From Filobasidium wieringae (Eukaryota; Basidiomycota; Tremellomycetes; Filobasidiales; Filobasidiaceae), in the NCBI GenBank assembly GCA_001600055.1, contig BCIV01000001.1, positions 551,774-615,773 on the forward strand: a stretch of 64,000 nt of DNA. Reading direction: 5' to 3'. Both the position numbers and the translations under genes were made by a program. How positions within the stretch are numbered: position 1 is the stretch's first letter; every line of letters begins with the position of its first letter. Positions 20,604-31,922 of this stretch are shown here, piece by piece. Below the pieces are notes generated by a model that saw nothing but the letters and a program-made list of their open reading frames with translations, was not told the origin of the DNA and made no database searches.

Positions 20604-22732
20604 TCAACTCTCACTGAGCTCCGCTTCCAACTCGTACGATTCTTCTGATGATGCTGATTCGTCGTATCCACTGGTACTGGATGTGACACAGTCGAAGGTA
20701 GATTCGTGCGACTGCTCGTTACTGATCCTATCCTCAGTGCGTTGGCAGATTCCACAACGGCATTTTGCGAACGGAAATTTCAACGTTTCCCATGTGCACG
20801 ACACAATTTCTACGATGTTGCGAGGAAGAGCGGTCACATCTTTAGGCATTACTAGGCTTGTCGGAAGGTTGTTATTGCGCAACCAGAGTTGCTCATCATC
20901 TCCTAACGGGTCACCAGGCTCAAGCCATGGAAGATCCAGAACTTCGCGACTCGAGCACACACCCCCAATTATCGTGCGCGGCATCTCGAAGGAGCCAGAT
21001 GTGATCCATTTCTCAGGCATCTCGTTTGGTGATAGGCGGGGCTGCTTCTGCTCCGTTTCAGTCTCCGCACGAGTGTGGAGGGGTGAAGTGTCTTCAATAC
21101 CCGAATCGCTTCGCTTGCGCTTAGTGCCTCTGGAAGCCATCAGTTGACGAATCTGCTTGTGCATAGACAAATTATGGGCAGAAGATCGAAGCACACACCC
21201 CTGCAAGACGCGTGGATCGTTCAGCCAGGATAGCAAGTCCTGAAGATTCAAACTCTCTGCTTTGATGGTGGTCAACTCTCTGCAACCTCCGGCTTGTGCA
21301 TTTATAAGAGCAATCAGGTTTTCGAGAGGAGCAAATAGTCTCGATTCAATTTCGCGCTCGATTTTCCCCTCTAGAAGTCTATGCACCATGACGGGAGCGT
21401 CCAGCAATGATGCACCAGGATGATCCAGGATGACGGCTGCTTGGGATCCTTTGAGTATTGTATTTGGAATGGGTCCCTGCTTGCACAAAAAAGGCCACCA
21501 TCCCGTAGAGATTGCTGAACGAACGAGTTGTCGATAAAATCTCTTGATAACCAGATGTAAATGCTAAGGACAGCCGAAAAAGCTTGTCAAGACTGTTTAG
21601 AGCAGTTCAACGGACGCTTAGCTTACCTCTTCTGATAAACCATGGAAAACGCAACCTTCGGATAGACAAGTCCTTCCTATACTTTCCATACTGGGCTTAC
21701 GTTCCGATATCATCCAATCATGCTCTTCGGTCATTCGATTCATGAGTTTCACGAATCCGCTCTGTTGATGAAGCCATCCATAATGAGATATGGACCGCCC
21801 AGCATCTCTTGCGTTCCCGTGTCCCTTCAACACATATGCTGCCGTAGTCTCGGATTCGGACCAAGGGAGACGATATTTTCTGATAGCTACCCACTCAAGG
21901 CGTTCTATCGCGGAGATACGGCATCTCCGACAAATCAAAGCCTCTTTGAGGCCGTATGTAGCTTCTTCGTACATGTAAACCAAGTTGTTGGTTTCATGCC
22001 TTATGCTGAGCTGATAAGCTTGACCTTTGGTTGTGAAACAACCTTGACACAAGCCAACTTCTTGGTGGCGCTTGCAGACTGGGATAACGCCAAGATTGGA
22101 AGAACCCAGAGTATAACGAGACTTGCAAGCGACCGGACGGACTTGACCTCCTATATCATCTGCATGTAGCAAATCATAAAGGGCGCAGATCCAGCAATAT
22201 TGAAACGCCAGATCGACGTTACTGCCGTACACGCACTTCCGACCGATTGGAAAGTGTTGACCGCATATCCGGTCACTCAAATCAGCCCAGAAGATGTGTC
22301 CTCTCACTAATCGTCGTTGGTCAATTCCAGTCTGTTCGAAGTTGGGCTTAGCTTACCGGCATGAGCCCATGTTTCGCTTACATCCTTTAAAGACATCAAA
22401 CGGCGGGCGAAGGCAAAGTCTAACCAAGTCTCACCTATGCTTTAGCAGGAACAGAGTGGAAAACTGAATTTCCAATCGTTGTATGCATACCTTGGTATAA
22501 ACTGGCGGCTTCCGGTTCGCTTTCCTCGTCCTCTGTTTGCCGAAAGAAGGGTTGAAAGCGATCTTCCTCATGAACGCATTCCATTACGCGAAGGTCATCT
22601 ATGATCAGGCTAAGCCACCTGTCAGCTATCGATAGAGCAAGGCCAGGTCAACTATCTTATTCACTCAAGAACATTCTGGGGCAACATATCCCACTTCTGC
22701 CTCCCAAGCTCTTCCTTGTAAATCACAGCCAT
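20604..22732 (-). CDS. conserved Cys-rich protein of unknown function
   Basis: Five exons (22732-22665, 22618-22491, 22434-22357, 22306-21627, 21563-20604) close in frame at 637 aa. The N-terminal third begins MAVIYKEELGRQKWDMLPQN and contains WLSLIIDDLRVMECVHEED, then Cys-rich motifs: YCWICALYDLLH, VCKRHQEVGLCQGCF and ALICRRCRISAIERLEWV. Their CxxC spacing suggests one or two zinc-binding units. The middle is helical. A Lys/Arg-rich segment (RGTKRKRSDSG) looks like a nuclear signal, and near the end CRCGICQRTEDR adds more CxC/CxxC. The last 50 residues are Ser/Glu-rich. I do not recognise the family; a nuclear zinc protein is the reasonable guess. An extra 5' exon ending near 22790 is possible, since an AG acceptor precedes an in-frame stretch upstream of the ATG. 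Confidence 0.75.
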
Positions 22733-23302
22733 ACGAGATGTAGAAATCGTCCGCTCGGTTAAGGAAGGCTGCGCAGTTGGCCAGCTGAGATCAGATCTGC
22801 ATGCAGGAGAGATGTTCTTTTGCTATCAGCATGATTCAGCATCTATCATGAATAAGAATTTGCTCAGAGCAGGTTGAAGGAAACCACTGCTATCGTACCC
22901 GGATTTATACGAGAAGCGTAGAAGCGGTATGAGGCTGTTGCCAGAGGGAAGTTTTTCGATGTCCAAGGACTAGCTTAGAGTTACGTCAAAGGAACCAGAT
23001 AGCATTCCTGGTCAGACGTAACGCTTGCCTGGTAATACAGTATATCCTATTGTTGGAAGGATACTCTCCGTACCCTCCGAGCTTTTTGGCTTCTTGGTCT
23101 TTTATCAATTAGACGCGAGCTGATTCAATCGATCCACTTAATAAACAATCGTCATACCGTTATCTATGTCTAATCGTGCCATCACTCCCTAGCAGTATTC
23201 TAAGTACATGTGCCATTCGAGGCATCGGCGATGCAGCCCATTTGTACAACCTGCCTAGCATGCCTAGCCGAAAGACTACATATAGCTCATGCAGTCTAAT
23301 TT
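22733..23302. other. intergenic between two minus-strand genes
   Basis: 570 bp holding the promoter of the Cys-rich gene and the 3' flank of THG1. A frame of 65 codons on the plus strand looks like chance. Nothing else was recognised. Confidence 0.45.
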
Positions 23303-24546
23303 CTACTCTTGGCTCAACAGCCACGGCCGCTGTTCCCAAAAATCGTCGCGCACGATGTCTACATATACGATGACTATTTCACCAGTCGTTCCGTCCGTGG
23401 TCACCGCTTTGGCTGGTTTCTTGGACTTGCAATACTTTGGCGTTGTTTCTGAAGGCTCGTCAGTCGATTGTATAACTACGGGCCCGGCAACGACATCACG
23501 TTTCTCGAAAGAATCTGGCTCGGGGGAGGGGTTCTATTCGATTATCACCAGTTTTCCAGTCTTGCCAATAGCGCTTAGCGTCAGAGGTAGCAACTCACCG
23601 AAGTATTTGGAGGGATTCGCACAACGGTGCTGCCTCTTCTAAATTGCTCTGGAAGCTGGTTGTAATTGATCTCAAATCTTTTGAAGAGGATCTCATGCTT
23701 ATCCTTGGCAAATGTGCCCTGTGTAGTTATGAGTCGGTCAGTTACTCGAAGAAAGGGATGTTCGGTCAGAGCTTACGCTCAACTCTTGATGAGCCTCCTT
23801 TGCAGACAACTTTCCCTGTTGAACGAGCGCCCAAAATGTCGTGTTGTAAAGGTTGTTTATATGTGCTGACCACAACGTGAGCTTGGTTTCTTCCGAATAA
23901 TGAACAGACTTACTGTCGACTCCTCTCCATTTGAAGTAATCCTTGACCTCTTCTATGCCTGGGTATACCACTAGACGACCATCGAAAACAGGTGGGTACT
24001 CGAGCGGATGAGTTGCGAAAAAAGCCGGCCACTTGTAAACGTATGCAGACGTAAATGTTGATACGATTAGTGTCAAGAGCTTGCTATATCGGTTTCGTCG
24101 CAGTCAGTCTCAAAGCGAAATATGAAGGTTATAGCAGTTGCATACCTTTGTCGTCTACCGTAGAGCTTCGAGTTCTTGCGTACAAGGAAGCTAGTGAAAA
24201 GCTCAGTCGAAGGTAGAGCTTGACTTTCACTGATGAGAGGTCACTTACCTACCTATACTCGTCGCTCTCTCCAAATGCGGTAATGACGTCTGCCACCTGT
24301 GACATAACATGCATCGCAGCAGCATCCATAAGGTCAAGAGCCCGCTTGTCATTTGGTTTAGCAAATTCGTGCGCCGTAGAGAATCTTTGTGATACCCATG
24401 GGTCGATAAGCTAGACAAGAGATCTCTTATAGCAGCACTCACCTATGGAAGCCCTTGCCGTCTATACGCACAATCATCCAGGCATTGGGTATCACGCGGT
24501 CGGACAGCTCGTAGTCACGTACGTAGGAGAACCGAGAGTTTGCCAT
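23303..24546 (-). CDS. THG1: tRNA(His) guanylyltransferase
   Basis: Seven exons (24546-24443, 24384-24253, 24190-24146, 24083-23914, 23865-23777, 23718-23599, 23533-23303) encode 296 aa. The signatures are MANSRFSYVRDYE, the metal-binding RIDGKGFHRFS, the second metal site ITAFGESDEYSF, RKNSKLYGRRQSK, the FKWRGVDTHINNLYNTTFW core and the family ending FWEQRPWLLSQE. Thg1 adds the extra G(-1) to the 5' end of tRNA-His by a reverse-polymerase reaction; without it histidyl-tRNA synthetase does not recognise the tRNA. It is longer than yeast Thg1 (237 aa), mainly through a linker before the C-terminal motif. Divergent from the CENP-C gene. Confidence 0.95.
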
Positions 24547-24992
24547 TGTGATAGTGCTGAAGCGGAAGCTCGATGGATTTGAGTCGGAGTGCTCGGACCA
24601 GTTTCAAACTGAACCTGAAAGTGCAAGAGCCTAGATTATCAGTACCGATATGGGCACGCATGGTAGCGCTAAACGCGTGAGAAAGAACGAATAAGCCCAA
24701 ACTCATCATCACGTAAAGCCGCGCGACTTGACAATAACAACAACAACAATACGAATGCCCAGATCTGGCTGGCCTTTCGTCTGGTCGTATCGCAACATGG
24801 AAATCATGTCTGCTGCAAGCTACGCGCTCTTTCTTATCTACGACTGTTCAAAGTATTCCTCAGTATAGACATCGGGAGGTTGAACAAATCGAGCTCACAA
24901 GTGCGTACAAACAATTTCGGGGACCGAGCGACTTGAGCGGATACGATTCACCTCAGCGCAATCAGCATACGCCCTTGCCAGCAACCCACCTT
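24547..24992. promoter_or_regulatory. divergent promoter region, THG1 / MIF2
   Basis: 446 bp. It contains an AACAACAACAAT run near 24728-24740 and no coding potential that I can support. Confidence 0.5.
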
Positions 24993-27499
24993 ATGGTGCT
25001 TACCGAATCAAGTAGAATGGCAAACACCAGTCCACAGAAGACACCGAGAGGGGAAAATGGTCGTTCGAAGTATGTCGGCTACAATGCGAACCCAGAGAAC
25101 GTTGGAACGTGAGTAGCTCGTCCAATAGGAGACGGACACTGACAAATCAAAGTTCGGAAAAGGCTGATGGACAGTTGTGCATCATAGACGTACAGGGAAA
25201 GCCATGCCTCAGAACGTCCGCAGGGATGAAAATGGATTCGAAGACCCAGAGGCTTTCATTGGCGATTCTTCGCCCAGCCATTCATTAAATTCTGACGTTA
25301 ACGGGGAGTCCTCGAGGACGGCAACGACAAGGATCGTTGGAGCAAGCTCGAGGTTTAGCTCAATCAGGAATTCTCCGACTGGCCGGTTGGAGTATGCTGA
25401 AGTCGAGCAATCCAACCGGAGTGTTTTCACGGCTGCATCTGCTGGACCTAGCCGACGTAGATTTTTGCCAGAGCTCGAGGGCAGAGAAGATCTAGACGAG
25501 TTCAATGAGATCGGATTGCCTAGTAAACGTCAAAACCGGAGTCTGGGAGAAGATGGTCAAAACGATACAAATAGATCCTTTGAGGATATGGATATCAGTA
25601 CACTCACCACTACGCCAGGTCATTATTATTCGGTTCTCTCACAATCCCGGCTCTAACTGATTTCGCAACGCTCTTCTTACTTTATTCCGCGCCTATAGTT
25701 CCTACAAACAAAAGCAGCCGACATCGGCCCCGTCCTTCAGCGTCCCCATCCTCGATCAGGAGTCGACCCATTCTCTCACAAATCTCTCGGCAGGAGATTG
25801 ACGCGCCCGAGCTGAATTCTCGAGACGAATCCCGTTCTCCACAACCCGCTGAAACAGGATACGGCTCCGCCCTCGAAGAAAGTCCCTCTGCTCGGGCGGC
25901 GAAGAGTGCCAAACCATCGAGGCGAAACCCGACCAGGAAGAGTTTACGCAATACCGATCCGCAACTTGATAATGTAATGCCAGCGAGATCGAAAGACAAA
26001 AGCACCAGAATGAACGGGCGGTCGATGCGGCTCGGAGATACAGGGCTGGACCTTCGGTTAAACGAAGGCATAGCTGATGCTGAATTAGCGGTGGAAGGGG
26101 TCCTTGACGACATCGAGTCGATTACCGGTTCTGATGGAGGCGATGACGACCAGCCTGCGCTCACCGAAGAGTTCGAAGCAGACGGTACGGGGCTTGAGCA
26201 AGAGCAGGAGCAGGAAGGGGACGAGGAGGATGCAAGCTCGAAACGACAGGGGAAGAGACCAAACTTTGCCAAGCTCAAACGCAAGGCAGACCTCGAGATC
26301 GCCCCGAAAAAAGCAAGTAAAAATGCCAAGACTGATGTGAAGAGAAAGGCTGGACGTCCAACCAGGAAAGCACTTGCCGCTCTCAAAGGAAAAGCAGAAA
26401 TCACAAACGGGACAAATCCTAAGCAGAAGGGAAAGCTGTTGAAGCGAAAGCCCCCATCTGATCACGGGAGCGACTCCGATAGGGAGGTAGCACGGAAAGT
26501 GAGGAGAGGAACGAGTGTCATCCAGGAAGTGAGGGAAGAAGTGGATGAAGGTGAGGCTGGATCCCAGCTGCAATAGTCGCACAAAGCTTATAAAACGTTG
26601 GTTTCGTAGATGCGCGTACACGAGGCAGATTGCGCTCTGCAGCCGAGCGGCATGCACCTCTACGTTACTGGATGGGAGAGAAGCCAGTATTGACCCGAAA
26701 CGTCATAGACGGAGACCAGGATGCAGTAAACGTTGTGCCGGAGCTCACGGGTTGGATCACCAAGACTCAGCCCGAGCCGGTACAGAAACGCCCAGCTCGA
26801 GCTAAGCGCCAAGCGACTAGTCAAGCATCTACCAAAATATCAAGCGGGATTGTGATACATTTTGATCCTGAGGCGGAAGAACCAACAGAGGTGTTGAGAC
26901 GTGAGTGTTCCATGCCGCCCCTATTCTTCTTGCGCAACACTGCTTAGCACCTACATCATTCGGTGAGCAACAGGTATCGCTTGCACCAAGAAGATGGTTA
27001 AAGTTAAGGATATTGAAAATGCGACTTTCACATATCAGAAGATATTTGGAGAAGACGAGTTCTTTGCCGCTGGTGTACTCAACATCCAGGTTAATGGAGA
27101 GAAAGCGCCAAAGAATTCTCGCGACAACGTATACGTGAGCAATATTTGAACATCGAGCAAAAGCATGATCCTTAATCAATTGTCTTCGCAGGTATTCTAT
27201 GTCGCTCAAGGCAGTGTGGAAGTCACGATCCATCGCACACAATTTGTCATGGCTCAAGGGGGTCAGTTTTTGGTACCAAGAGGTTAGTAATACCGGTTTG
27301 ACGGCCTCCAGGCAGTAGAGGCTGATTTGTATGCCTCGAACATCAAGGAAACTCATATGGATTCAGGAACGTCTCGAACGTAGAGGTACAGATGTTCTTT
27401 TCTCAAGCCAGGAGACTAAAGATTGGCGAGGGGGAAGGCGAAGACGGCGAGATACAATCCCCGACGAACGAACTCGAAGGCGCTTCTTTGCCGGTCTGA
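24993..27499 (+). CDS. MIF2: inner kinetochore protein CENP-C (Mif2)
   Basis: Seven exons: first to 25108, then 25188-25618, 25699-26550, 26610-26900, 26974-27134, 27192-27282 and 27348-27499. It has 697 aa from the ATG at 24993, or 689 from the in-frame ATG at 25017. The N-terminus has KSYVGY-like RSKYVGYNANPENVG as in fungal Mif2. A long acidic/basic disordered middle includes KRKAGRPTRKALAALKG, an AT-hook-like segment. The CENP-C motif is LRSAAERHAPLRYWMGEKP (about residue 470-490), which holds the CENP-A nucleosome. The C-terminal cupin dimerisation domain includes GEDEFFAAGVLNI, GSVEVTIHRTQFVMAQGG and the metal-less GNSYGFRNVSNVEVQMFFSQ. It links CENP-A chromatin to the Mis12/KMN complex. 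The RxxxxxxPLRYW core is fully present. Confidence 0.93.
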
Positions 27500-27756
27500 G
27501 CAATAATGGCAATATCAACACACCTCTAACACCACAGTCTTTTCCACTCTTTCGAATTCGTTCCTTTACCTTAATTTAGTATTATCAGTCTTGTCAAGTC
27601 CGTCGTGCTTTCAGATGTTGCCTACAGTGTGGGATGCACCAGCTGTAAAGGATGTAACATGTAAAATACATATGCAAAACTGAATTGTTAATGATCGATG
27701 AAGGGCTCAGAAGTCGGTCACGAGCTTGAGCTTATGCTTAGTATATCAGTTCGATC

Positions 27757-29268
27757 ATGTCCCGCACGCTAGCTCGATTTACCCGACCGTTCCGAGTTTT
27801 AGGCATCGAATCATCCGCTGATGATTCTGCTGCTGCAATCGTCACGTCCGACCGCACGGTACTAGCGAATATAGTCGAAAAACAGCATCACATCCACGGT
27901 ATGTATACATACCAATCGAGATCCAGCAGAAAGCCAGTGCGCTGAAAGTAATGATATAAATAGTGAATGATGGTGGCATACATCCCCTTAAAGCCCAAGA
28001 CGCTCACGCTATTGGAATTGTAGGCGTCTTGATCAGTATGGCATCTGATTCGTTCTATACTAACCCTCTTCATTTAAGCCGACAGCTATTCGGAAAGCTT
28101 TGCAATCGTCTAGACTGCAGATGAAAGACATTGACGCTATTGCATACACTCGAGGTGTGTTGTCAAACGACGACGAATTGAGCTCCTAACCACGCTGAAA
28201 CTCTGATTGCTTTACGGTCAGGTCCAGGCATGTACGGCTGTTTATCTGTCGGTGTTCATGCTGCTCGGGCAATAGCAGCTGCAAACGATATACCAATCGT
28301 AGGGGTACATCACATGGTATGTAGCACGAATTTTTCCTCTAGCGAGTTTGGCTGACCTGCCAAGAAGCAAGCCCACGCTCTGACTCCATTGCTAACGGAG
28401 ACGGTTCCGCCTGAAATGCCTTTTTTGAATCTCCTCGTTTCAGGCGGCCATACGATGCTAGTGTTGGCTACCGAAGCTAGCCCTTTCGATTACCGGTTTA
28501 AGATATTGGCGAGCTCTCTAGATGATTCTATGGGGGATGCCTTCGACAAGACCGCAAAGCTTTTACAAATACCTTGGTTGGAAGGTCAAGGTCCGGGCCC
28601 CTCATTGGAACAGTATGCAATCCCCGACCCGAATAGCGCCACTTATGACAAAATACCGAAATTTGGATATCCTGTACCGAAGCAGTTAGCGTTTTCATTC
28701 GCTGGTCTGAAAACTCGCATACAGAGGGAAACTGCCAAGATGTTCCCTAATCTCAAATTGCGTATCCCTCACGATCTGGCTCGTGCCATGGCTCGACGGT
28801 TCCAAGAAGCGGCAGTCGGCCATGTAGTTCAGAAAGTTGGAATGGCCCTGGATATGCTAGCAAACGATCCTAGCCTATCGTCACCAATCCGCACGGTAGT
28901 GGCTAGCGGAGGAGTCGCAAGCAACATGTATCTGAGAGCGAAGTACGCAAGCAACACAACCAATCCAGCCTCTCCAAAAACACTAACATCAATATTAAGC
29001 TGGTAGATTAGCAGACGCCTTGAATCAGCGCTCGTGTACACAACCTATCAAGCTGGCATTTCCCCCTGTACGTGTCTCTTAAGCACGCCATTTCAGTCCT
29101 GATCATATACTCACGTTTCCTCACTGTTCTTCGCCCCAGATATCGATGTGTACAGATAACGCGGCAATGATAGCGTGGGCAGGCGTGCTCCGCCTTCAGC
29201 GACAAGAGGGAGTTGGCGATGGGTTTGACGAACCGATCATGAAGAAGTGGCCCATTGATCAGTATTGA
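27757..29268 (+). CDS. QRI7: mitochondrial tRNA N6-threonylcarbamoyladenosine synthase (Qri7/OSGEPL1)
   Basis: Seven exons (27757-27898, 27964-28019, 28079-28154, 28222-28316, 28368-28942, 29007-29067, 29140-29268) give 377 aa. It belongs to the TsaD/Kae1/Qri7 ASKHA fold: VLGIESSADDSAAAIV, GIHPLKAQDAHAIGI, GPGMYGCLSVGVHAARAIA, the metal-binding HHMQAHAL, LLVSGGHTMLVLA, DDSMGDAFDKTAKLL, FSFAGLKT, VVASGGVASNMYLRAK and CTDNAAMIAWAG. A start rich in Arg and Thr (MSRTLARFTRPFR) fits a mitochondrial presequence. The lack of Kae1-specific features and the WLEGQGPGPSLEQYA region favour Qri7. It makes t6A37 in mitochondrial tRNAs reading ANN codons. The exon after 28942 uses the AG at 29006. Confidence 0.94.
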
Positions 29269-29930
29269 TGGACGCATCGATCAGACTTTGACAGTGAAAA
29301 GCAGTCTGGAGGATATCTTGAACTACGTCAAAAGATTGGACGTTGCAAGTAACTTTCTTATGCGACGTGCAGCGGAACTGCAATCAATTCGTCACGCTCC
29401 GCTTTGGAATACGCAGACTAGCATCTGATCAAGGAAAGGGGATTGATGGCTTTCGCTTTCGAAGCCCGTCGAAGTTTCCCTGCCTGGATTCAGAAAATTG
29501 TATTTTATGGCAGGTCACCTCAAGCTTCATATGCAATCTCCATTTGGTTATCCAGGCCGGTCATTTCATAATGGTTATAATAGTGATAGGTAGCCACTGT
29601 TAGATTAGTGACCTAGGAAAAGCAGCGATGTTTAGAAGTTTCACAAGCCGGGAACCGGGAACCTTGAGATTTTGAATGATCTGTTGTGGGCGCTGACGAT
29701 CACGTCCTGATGATCGCGAATCGCGAATAGAAGCTTTAGAAGCTTTCGGCGATCTCCGACCACCACGACTTTTGGAAATTATTGCCGAGCGCTGTGAGTT
29801 CAGCTTCATGTGCATCGCCCGCGGTGAATCCGATGGATAGGTTCACTACATAATAGCTACAATACATCTCTAGGATCTCTAGACGACGTTAGCAGATCTC
29901 TCACCGACCATCTCATCCCGACTCGATCGC
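29269..29930. other. intergenic, QRI7 3' flank and GLY1 promoter
   Basis: 662 bp between two plus-strand genes. Plus- and minus-strand frames of 70-89 codons occur but have no recognisable motif. A CCGGGAACCGGGAACC near-repeat is at about 29648-29662 on the plus strand. Confidence 0.45.
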
Positions 29931-31686
29931 ATGAACCGTGTAGCCTGTAGGATACGAGCCGTGTGTGAGAAATCAACCTTCAGCTACTACGCCTTATCAG
30001 CATACTCTCGTCCGTTCAGTTCCTCAACTCATAGAATGTTCACTCCCGCAATCACCGCTGCAGTGGGAGGAGAAGTCAATGTTAAAATGCTAGCAAAGAT
30101 AGCACGAGATTTTCGAAGTCAGTAAGGGCACGACTTGAAGATGATAACTGTCTGAGCCCATGTCAAAATATTTTGTTCAAAGGCGACACCATTACCATTC
30201 CGACCGACAACATGCTTCAAGCTGGGGTTGAAGCAACGAGAGGTGACGATGTTTACAGGGACGATCAAGCGACCATTGAATTGGAGGAAAGGATCGCCCG
30301 TCTGACGGGAAAAGAGGCTGGGCTATTTGTCCCTAGCGGCACAATGAGCAATCGTGAGCTTGACTTTCCGCCCTGGAATGCCCGGTGTTCACACAACATC
30401 ACTAAAGCCCTATAAACGTCTGAGCCAACCCATAGAATTGGCCATTCGTGCCAACTTGGTACAACCTCCTCACAGTGTCATTACCGATCATCGTGCTCAT
30501 GTACACAAGGTACGCTATTCCCACCCAGCTATTCGAGAGATTCATGTTTACTCACGCTCGGTGACTTTGTTTGTACCCCATAGATGGAAGGTACGTAGAT
30601 TCTACCTTATCGATACAAGCTGTAGCTCTATTGACCGCGATTGACAAGCAGCGGGAGGCATTGCTTTCTTTTCGCAAGCGACAACACACGCGCTGGTCCC
30701 TGCGAATGGCGAGTGTGACGACGACGAATAGCAATAATGGCTGAGACCTTGCTGAGTTATTTTACAATAGGTCATCATCTATGCCTTGAAGAAGACATCC
30801 TACCGAATCTTCAGCTCGGAGAAGATATCCATACTGCCCCAACGCGTCTGATTTGCCTGGAAAACACGTTGGGCGGAACCATCTTTCCTCAAGAAGAAGT
30901 GGTCAGAATCTCAGCCGAGGCTAAGAAACATAACATCATCATGCATCTGGATGGTGCAAGGATATGGGAGGTCGCGGCTAGAGATTGTGTGGAAGCTGGC
31001 TTGCCTTTGAACGACGAAGGTTTGGAGAAGACGTGAGTCGCGATCTCCAGGGCATCGCAAGCCTTTCCCAGTTGCTGAGATTGCCTCGTAAACTCAGTCT
31101 AAAGGTCTTGTGCGAGCCTTTCAAATCAATCTCTCTTTGTATGAGCAAAGGTCTCGGAGCCCCTATCGGAAGGTGAGAAGCGTCGAATGGTGACATAGGA
31201 TGATACGTTGCTGACTTGAAATCGGGCAGTGTTCTGGTGGGCCCACGAGATTTCATTGAGCGAGTTCGATGGTTCCGCAAAATGTTTGGGGGCGGTATCC
31301 GTCAATCGGGAGCTATAGCGACAGCCGCTTCGTTAGCATTGACTCAGCACTTCCCTAAGTTGCCGGAGACTCATCGACTTGCACGCAAGCTATCAAACGG
31401 TATTCAAGCCCTTGGTGGGAAATTTGTCTATCCTACAGAAACCAATATGGTCTGGGTAGATCTGGGTAGTCTAGGTATACCTTTGAAGGATCTCCAAGAC
31501 AAAGGCGCTGCTTTGCAAAATCCTCTCACTATTCGTGGTGCCCGTTTCGTCATCCACCATCAAATTGAAGAAGCAGCCATTGATGACTTGCTCGAGCTGT
31601 TCGCAAAATTACGCTCGCATCGAACCGGGTTGCCTGCCATCAACGAGACTCGTCCGCAAGAGAAGCTGATCGCAGGACAGTATTAG
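29931..31686 (+). CDS. GLY1: L-threonine / allo-threonine aldolase
   Basis: Eight exons (29931-30117, 30183-30353, 30436-30509, 30584-30590, 30649-30708, 30771-31032, 31098-31172, 31230-31686) give 430 aa. It is a PLP fold-type I enzyme. TDNMLQAGVEATRGDDVYRD and TGKEAGLFVPSGTMSNQLAI are typical of the substrate and cofactor pocket. ITDHRAHVHKMEAGGIAFFS follows, then LENTLGGTIFPQEEV, IIMHLDGARIWE with the PLP-binding Asp, and SLCMSKGLGAPIGSVLVG with the Schiff-base Lys. It splits threonine to glycine and acetaldehyde. A basic N-terminus (MNRVACRIRAV) before the catalytic part suggests a mitochondrial form from the first ATG; MFTPAITAAVGG further in could start a cytosolic one. The Met-Glu-Ala of the HVHKMEAGG motif comes from a seven-base exon, and the next intron has a GC donor. 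Confidence 0.95.
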
Positions 31687-31922
31687 GGATGATGTGCATT
31701 ATCGTAGAGAAGAGACTATTATATAACAAAACACCGAATCCCGTAACTATGGTTGATGGTTGTACAAGTCAGATCGCTGTGTGAGGAAAGTCGAGTCAAG
31801 AGAACGATATGATCAAATTTCGATCGTGAGGGATACAGTTGTGTTGAGCCCGTAATGTTGGTAGCGTGAAAGCTACAGGGCATAGTCAGCCAAGGAACGT
31901 CTTGAAACGTCTTAAGCTCTTA
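31687..31922. other. convergent 3' flanks of GLY1 and CDC25
   Basis: 236 bp. AT-rich, with no further feature seen. Confidence 0.4.

Noticed and set aside
26085..26657. 190-codon minus-strand frame opposite MIF2
   Set aside because: It is the shadow of the charged, repetitive coding sequence of CENP-C on the other strand.
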